Assembly: GCF_024508335.1 (NCBI RefSeq)
Contig: NZ_CP101988.1
Coordinates: 124,001-188,000, forward strand
Reading direction: 5' to 3'
Length of the DNA stretch: 64,000 bases
Source of the DNA: Cellulomonas chengniuliangii
GTDB lineage: Bacteria > Actinomycetota > Actinomycetes > Actinomycetales > Cellulomonadaceae
Made by a program: the position numbers and the translations under genes
Shown here: piece by piece, positions 60,452 through 64,000 of the stretch
How the letters are laid out: every line of letters begins with the position of its first letter
How positions within the stretch are numbered: the first letter of the stretch is position 1
The notes under the pieces: model-generated
What the model was told of the DNA's origin: nothing
The model's input: the letters and a program-made list of their open reading frames with translations, nothing else
Database searches by the model: none

Positions 60452-61438
60452 ATGGCTCCTCGCATCCTCATGATCGGCGGCACCGGGCTCATCAGCTCGG
60501 CTTCGACCCGGCTCGCCGTCGAGCGCGGCCTCGACGTCACCGTGCTGAACCGGGGGACGAGCGCGACGCGACCGCTCCCCGACGGCGCCGAGCTCGTGCA
60601 AGCAGACATCCGCGACCCGGAGTCGGTGCGAGCGGCCCTCGGCGACCGCGAGTTCGACGCCGTCGTCGACTGGGTGGCGTTCACACCGGAGCACGTCGCC
60701 ACCGACGTCGAGCTGTTCACCGGCCGCACCGGGCAGTACGTCTTCATCAGCTCGGCGTCCGCGTACCAGACGCCGCCCGAGCGGCTCCCTGTCACGGAGT
60801 CGACGCCCCTGCGCAACCCGTACTGGCAGTACTCGCGGGACAAGATCGCGTGCGAGGACCTGCTGGTCAGGGCCTACCGGGACACGGGCTTCCCCGTCAC
60901 CATCGTGCGGCCGTCGCACACCTACGACCGCACCTCGGTGCCGCTCGACGGCGGCTGGACGTCGGTCGAGCGGATGCGCCAGGGCAAGGAGGTCGTCGTC
61001 CACGGAGACGGCGCCTCGCTGTGGACGCTCACCCACCACGAGGACTTCGCCCGCGGGCTCGTGCCGCTGCTCGGTGATCCCCGCGTCCTCGGCGACGCGT
61101 TCCACATCACCTCCGACGACGTGCTCACCTGGGACCAGATCGTCCGGGCGCTCGGCGCTGCTGCAGGAGTGGAGCCCCGCATCGTGCACGTCCCGTCGGA
61201 CGTCATCGCCGCCGCGGATCCCGAGTGGGGCGCCGGCCTGCTCGGCGACAAGGCGCACTCGATGGTCTTCGACACCACGAAGGTGCGCCGCGTCGTCCCC
61301 GAGTTCACCACGACCATCAGGTTCGAGCAGGGCGCCCGCGAGATCGTCGCCTGGCATGACGCTGACCCCGCGCGCCGCACGGTGGACGCGCGGATGGACG
61401 CGCTGATGGACGACCTGGTGGAGCGGTTCCGCGCATGA
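60452..61438 (+). CDS. NAD-dependent epimerase/dehydratase (extended SDR)
   Basis: A 328-residue short-chain-dehydrogenase-fold protein: the Gly-rich motif MIGGTGLISSASTRL (G-x-x-G-x-x-S), QYVFISSASAYQTPPE (Ser catalytic), NPYWQYSRDKIACEDLLVRA (Tyr/Lys: Y-S-R-D-K) and VTIVRPSHTYDRTSVPLDGG. It acts on a nucleotide sugar or other metabolite, reaction unknown; related proteins are annotated as NAD-dependent epimerase in Actinobacteria. The ATG start is at 60452. Its stop overlaps the next gene by 4 bp. Confidence 0.85.
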   Translation: MAPRILMIGGTGLISSASTRLAVERGLDVTVLNRGTSATRPLPDGAELVQADIRDPESVRAALGDREFDAVVDWVAFTPEHVATDVELFTGRTGQYVFISSASAYQTPPERLPVTESTPLRNPYWQYSRDKIACEDLLVRAYRDTGFPVTIVRPSHTYDRTSVPLDGGWTSVERMRQGKEVVVHGDGASLWTLTHHEDFARGLVPLLGDPRVLGDAFHITSDDVLTWDQIVRALGAAAGVEPRIVHVPSDVIAAADPEWGAGLLGDKAHSMVFDTTKVRRVVPEFTTTIRFEQGAREIVAWHDADPARRTVDARMDALMDDLVERFRA

Positions 61439-61650
61439 GGCCCAAGGGCGGCTCGGGGGAGCCTGGCCCCACCACGGCGCCACGGCGCGCGCGGGTGGTT
61501 GTGCCGCTCATCCTGCTCGCCCTCGTGGCGGTGGCCCTGTCACGGACCGACGCGATGGCGCACCTGGCAGCGGTCCTGTGGATCGCCAGCGGGGTGCTGA
61601 TGCTCATCGGCGCGGTGGTCGCGACAAGGGGCACGAGCCTCAGGCGCTGA
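61435..61650 (+). CDS. Small membrane protein
   Basis: A 71-residue protein with two hydrophobic segments (VVVPLILLALVAVALSR and AAVLWIASGVLMLIGAVVAT) and a basic N-terminus and tail. The family is not recognised. The ATG overlaps the stop of the dehydratase gene (ATGA), so translation is coupled; a role together is possible but not shown. Confidence 0.7.
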   Translation: MRPKGGSGEPGPTTAPRRARVVVPLILLALVAVALSRTDAMAHLAAVLWIASGVLMLIGAVVATRGTSLRR

Positions 61651-61656
61651 CGCCGG

Positions 61657-61683
61657 CCCGCTGACGAGTGACCGGTCAGCGGG
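61657..61683. terminator. Terminator-like stem-loop
   Basis: CCCGCTGAC (61657-61665) pairs perfectly with GTCAGCGGG (61675-61683). It begins 7 bp after the small membrane-protein stop. Confidence 0.6.
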
Positions 61684-61769
61684 CGACGAAGTCGCGGATG
61701 GCGGTGGCGATGGCCCGGGGAGCCTCCTCGGCCATGAAGTCGAGGTCATGGGCCGCGCCCTGGCGGCAC
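61676..61769 (-). pseudogene. Possible remnant of an alpha/beta-hydrolase C-terminus
   Basis: A minus-strand frame ending at 61676 reads GAAHDLDFMAEEAPRAIATAIRDFVAR, which looks like the last helix of an alpha/beta-hydrolase. No start or catalytic part precedes it, so it is a fragment if real. The rest of the 61651-61913 gap holds no clear gene. Confidence 0.4.
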
Positions 61770-61913
61770 TGCTCCCGGCCGAGGGCGAGGAGGCGGCCGC
61801 CGGCAGCGGGGTGCTCACCCTCGGTCCGGTCCGGGGGTTCACCCGCGCACTCGAGGCCGCCCTCGCCGACTGACAGCAGGGCGGCCTCGATCGCGCTCAG
61901 AGTTCAGCGCCAG

Positions 61914-62183
61914 CTACGCGCGTGCGCCCTTGCGTCCCGTGAGGGCGCCGTAGATGAGCAGCACGATGATCGAGCCGCCGATGGCCAGCAGCCACGTGCG
62001 CAGCGAGAAGAAGTCCTCGAGCGGGGCATCCAGGAGGATGCTGCCGAGCCAACCGCCGAGCAGCGCGCCGATGACGCCGACGACGAGGGTGGCGATCCAC
62101 CCACCCGCTTGCTTACCCGGCAGGATGGCCTTGGCGATGGCCCCCGCGAGCAGTCCGAGCAGCAGGAACGCTAAGAAACCCAT
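61914..62183 (-). CDS. GlsB/YeaQ/YmgE-type stress membrane protein
   Basis: An 89-residue protein with three membrane segments in the family pattern: MGFLAFLLLGLLAGAIAKAI, LPGKQAGGWIATLVVGVIGA LLGGWLGSIL and LRTWLLAIGGSIIVLLIYGA. This is the transglycosylase-associated GlsB/YeaQ family (DUF/PF04226), induced in several bacteria by envelope or salt stress. The ATG start at 62183 has GGAGG upstream. No stress regulator lies adjacent. Confidence 0.9.
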   Translation of the reverse strand: MGFLAFLLLGLLAGAIAKAILPGKQAGGWIATLVVGVIGALLGGWLGSILLDAPLEDFFSLRTWLLAIGGSIIVLLIYGALTGRKGARA

Positions 62184-62379
62184 GTCGACCTCCAGATGGT
62201 TCGTATGCCGTTGACCGTCCCATGCCGATGACGGCGCCGCATCCGGAGGCCGCGGTCGGCGGGGCCGCTCATCGCCCGACGGGAAGCTCTGTGTGGCAGC
62301 CGTCACCGCCGGGACGGGGAACTCGGTTTGGGTCCGGGGCGTCGGGGCGGTATTGTCATCGTCGGCCCGCAAGGGCCAC

Positions 62380-62452
62380 GCGCCCGTAGCTCAATGGATA
62401 GAGCATCTGACTACGGATCAGAAGGTTGGGGGTTCGAGTCCCTTCGGGCGCA
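62380..62452 (+). tRNA. tRNA-Arg(ACG)
   Basis: A standard 73-nt tRNA: acceptor GCGCCCG with CGGGCGC, D-loop AGCTCAATGGATAGAGC, anticodon loop CTACGGA (anticodon ACG at 62413-62415) and T-arm GGGGTTCGAGTCCCTTC type. The discriminator is A at 62452. CCA is not encoded. The wobble A is normally edited to inosine. Confidence 0.95.
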
Positions 62453-62459
62453 CAGCAGA

Positions 62460-62492
62460 CGAAGGCCCAGCACCGGTGGTGCTGGGCCTTCG
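62460..62492. terminator. Bidirectional terminator between tRNA-Arg and the glucanase gene
   Basis: CGAAGGCCCAGCACC (62460-62474) pairs perfectly with GGTGCTGGGCCTTCG (62478-62492) around a GGT loop. It can stop tRNA-Arg transcription and, from the other side, the glucanase gene ending at 62522. Confidence 0.9.
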
Positions 62493-62521
62493 TCGTTGGC
62501 GTGTGGACAGGTGTCAGGGCA

Positions 62522-63799
62522 TCACAGGGTCCACTGCTGGTTGGCGCCCCCGTGGCAGTTCCACAGGTTCACGCGCTGCCCGTCGTAGACCGGTGTGCCG
62601 CCGACAGCGTCGAGGCAGCGGCCCGACTGCGGGTTCCGCAGTGCGCGTGTCGCCGAGTCGTACGTCCACTTCTGGGCGCCCGTGCCGTTGCACGTCCACA
62701 GCTGCACGACGGTCCCGTTCTCCGTCCCGCCGCCCTGCACGTCCAGGCACTTGCCGAGCGCCCGGATCGTGCCGTCCGACCCTCGAGTCCACTGCTGGGC
62801 GGCGTTGCCGTTGCAGCCGACCACCTGGATCGGGTTCCCGTCATGCGTCTGCGCCCAGGGCACGTCGAGGCACAGCGAGTTCGCGACGCGGAGGGTGCCG
62901 GTGCCCGTCGGGAGCGTGCCGCCCCCGCCCCCGCCGCCTCCGCCGGACCCGGAGCCGTTGTCGTAGACGCGGACGTAGTCGACCTTCATCTGCTGGGGGA
63001 ACTGCGTGGTGCCGTCGGGGTAGCCGGGCCACTCGCCGCCGACGGCGACGTTGAGGATGAGGAAGTAGGGCTTATCGAACACCCAGGCGTTGGCGCCCAC
63101 GCTCGCCCTGGTGACCTGGTGGAAGACGGCGCCGTCGACCGACCAGGTGATGGAGCCGGGCTTCCAGTCCACGGCGAACGTGTGGAAGTCATCCGCGAAC
63201 GACCAGTTCTGCGGGTGCTGGTAGGCGCCCGTGATGCCGGCCCCGCCCGAGTAGCCAGGGCCGTGCACCGTGCCGTAGGTGCGGTGCGGCTCCTTGCCGA
63301 CGTTCTCCATGATGTCGATCTCGCCCGAGGAGGGCCACGGTGTCTGGGGGAAGTCCCCGCCGAGCATCCAGAACGCCGGCCAGATGCCCTGGCCGCGCGG
63401 GATCTGGATGCGCGCCTCGACGCGGCCGTACGCGAGCTCGACCTTGTTGTTGGTCTGCAGCCGCGCTGACGTGTACGACCCGTCGGCCTCGCGCCGGGCG
63501 GTGATGACGAGGTTGCCCTGCCCGTCGAGCGCGGAGTTGTTGCGGGACGTCGTGTAGTTTTGCAGCTCGGCGTTGCCCCAGCCGCCGGCGCCGGTGTCGT
63601 AGTTCCAGACGGACGGGTCGGGCGCGCTGCCGGCGGAGCCGTCGAACTCCTGGGACCACACGACGTCTCCGATCGCTGCCTCGGCAGGGCTGGCCGTCGA
63701 TGCCACCAGGCCGGCAGCGACGAGGGTGGCGACTCCGAGCGCGGCGGTGAGCCCGCGGGCTCGGTGGGTGGTGGTGGTGCGGGGGTGCGGGGGGTGCAT
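62522..63799 (-). CDS. Secreted GH16 beta-1,3-glucanase with ricin-type CBM13
   Basis: A 425-residue secreted enzyme. A signal peptide (residues 1-42, cleavage near SPAEAA/IGDVV) precedes a GH16 domain: VWSQEFDGSAGSAPDPSVWN, NAELQNYTTSRNNSALDGQG, and the catalytic motif GEIDIMENVG, with nucleophile E160, D162 and acid/base E165. It is typical of laminarinases cutting beta-1,3 or mixed-linkage glucans. A Gly/Ser linker (GSGSGGGGGGGGG) leads to a C-terminal trefoil CBM13 with three Q-x-W repeats (AAQQWTR, GAQKWTY, ANQQWTL). AGGAGG precedes the ATG at 63799. It would release oligosaccharides that the sugar ABC system may import. Confidence 0.93.
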   Translation of the reverse strand: MHPPHPRTTTTHRARGLTAALGVATLVAAGLVASTASPAEAAIGDVVWSQEFDGSAGSAPDPSVWNYDTGAGGWGNAELQNYTTSRNNSALDGQGNLVITARREADGSYTSARLQTNNKVELAYGRVEARIQIPRGQGIWPAFWMLGGDFPQTPWPSSGEIDIMENVGKEPHRTYGTVHGPGYSGGAGITGAYQHPQNWSFADDFHTFAVDWKPGSITWSVDGAVFHQVTRASVGANAWVFDKPYFLILNVAVGGEWPGYPDGTTQFPQQMKVDYVRVYDNGSGSGGGGGGGGGTLPTGTGTLRVANSLCLDVPWAQTHDGNPIQVVGCNGNAAQQWTRGSDGTIRALGKCLDVQGGGTENGTVVQLWTCNGTGAQKWTYDSATRALRNPQSGRCLDAVGGTPVYDGQRVNLWNCHGGANQQWTL

Positions 63800-64000
63800 C
63801 TGTGCCTCCTGGATAGTCGGCGATCGGACGGGACCGGAATTGGCGCCGCCCGAGGGCACGTGTCGCGACGCTGCGCACGTGGGGGGCGACTAGTCCGTCC
63901 GAGGCCGACAGTAACGGCGACACTTGCCGACCGGCAGGTGCCCGGGAATGGAAACCGTTGTCGGATTTCGACCGAGTTGTCAATGAGCTCGCTCGATTGC
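63800..64000. other. Upstream region of the glucanase gene
   Basis: This 200-bp right end holds the glucanase promoter region. A LacI-operator-like GAAACCGTTGTC (63951-63962) is present, matching a palindrome at 8 of 12 positions, and a TTGACA-like -35 at 63983-63978 on the minus strand has no matching -10. Nothing else is recognised. Confidence 0.3.

Overview
The window is high-GC DNA, dense in GTG starts, from an actinobacterium. The gene set suggests Micrococcales, probably Cellulomonadaceae. The evidence is a secreted GH16 glucanase with a ricin-type carbohydrate-binding module, a sugar ABC importer, an AGE-type sugar epimerase, a conservon, a proteasome activator (Bpa), an F420-type LLM oxidoreductase, actinobacterial DUF5926, and a chemoreceptor behind a FliA-like promoter. 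The genus is inferred, not shown.

Region by region. 1-3.3 kb: the end of an LLM-class flavin oxidoreductase and two MFS exporters, all on the minus strand. 3.6-8.2 kb: a plus-strand envelope block (DUF4190 protein, NfeD-like protein, flotillin, DUF2993 protein, M50-like membrane protease). 8.3-11.1 kb: a P1B-type metal ATPase and a membrane-anchored HNH nuclease. 11.2-16.7 kb: a second LLM oxidoreductase, small conserved proteins, a TM2 protein, a DEDDh exonuclease with a BRCT-like end and an FKBP lipoprotein. 16.9-22.6 kb: an amino-acid permease, an anti-sigma-type ATPase, a ferritin-like/VIT iron transporter, two tandem DivIVA-like paralogues and a siderophore-interacting protein under an IdeR-type box. 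22.6-28.8 kb: a decayed LacI-family tail, a chemoreceptor, a pseudouridine synthase, a YtxH-like protein and an FAD-Rieske fusion. 28.8-42.4 kb: mostly central metabolism and housekeeping (gntK, a kinase-like protein, MFS, pgm, DUF5926, GT2, a large degenerate phosphatase-like membrane protein, pheA, a lipid kinase, serS, a HAD phosphatase).

42.4-50.4 kb: a sugar ABC operon (binding protein and two permeases, no ATPase) behind a compact operator-like region, then an EamA exporter, Bpa with a long low-complexity N-terminus, an AGE epimerase and a quinone oxidoreductase. 50.5-56.5 kb: a complete conservon (cvnA-B-C-D) whose sensor kinase has an extremely long, Pro/Trp-rich cytoplasmic tail. 56.6-62.5 kb: an active-site-degenerate PIN protein, tRNA-Ser(UGA) abutting a shredded ABC-ATPase gene, a hydrolase, a ThrE-type exporter, tRNA-Ser(GCU), a dehydratase/epimerase, a GlsB-type stress protein and tRNA-Arg(ACG). 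62.5-63.8 kb: the secreted GH16 glucanase.

How the genes work together. The GH16 enzyme, the sugar ABC importer, the AGE epimerase, Pgm and GntK fit polysaccharide scavenging and sugar entry. The IdeR-box SIP gene and the VIT protein fit iron homeostasis. The chemoreceptor and conservon are the main sensory inputs. I saw no complete mobile element, CRISPR array or recognisable defence island. The least explained material is the operator cluster at 42.4 kb, the CvnA tail with its neighbouring degenerate PIN protein, the tandem DivIVA-like pair, and three gene remnants.
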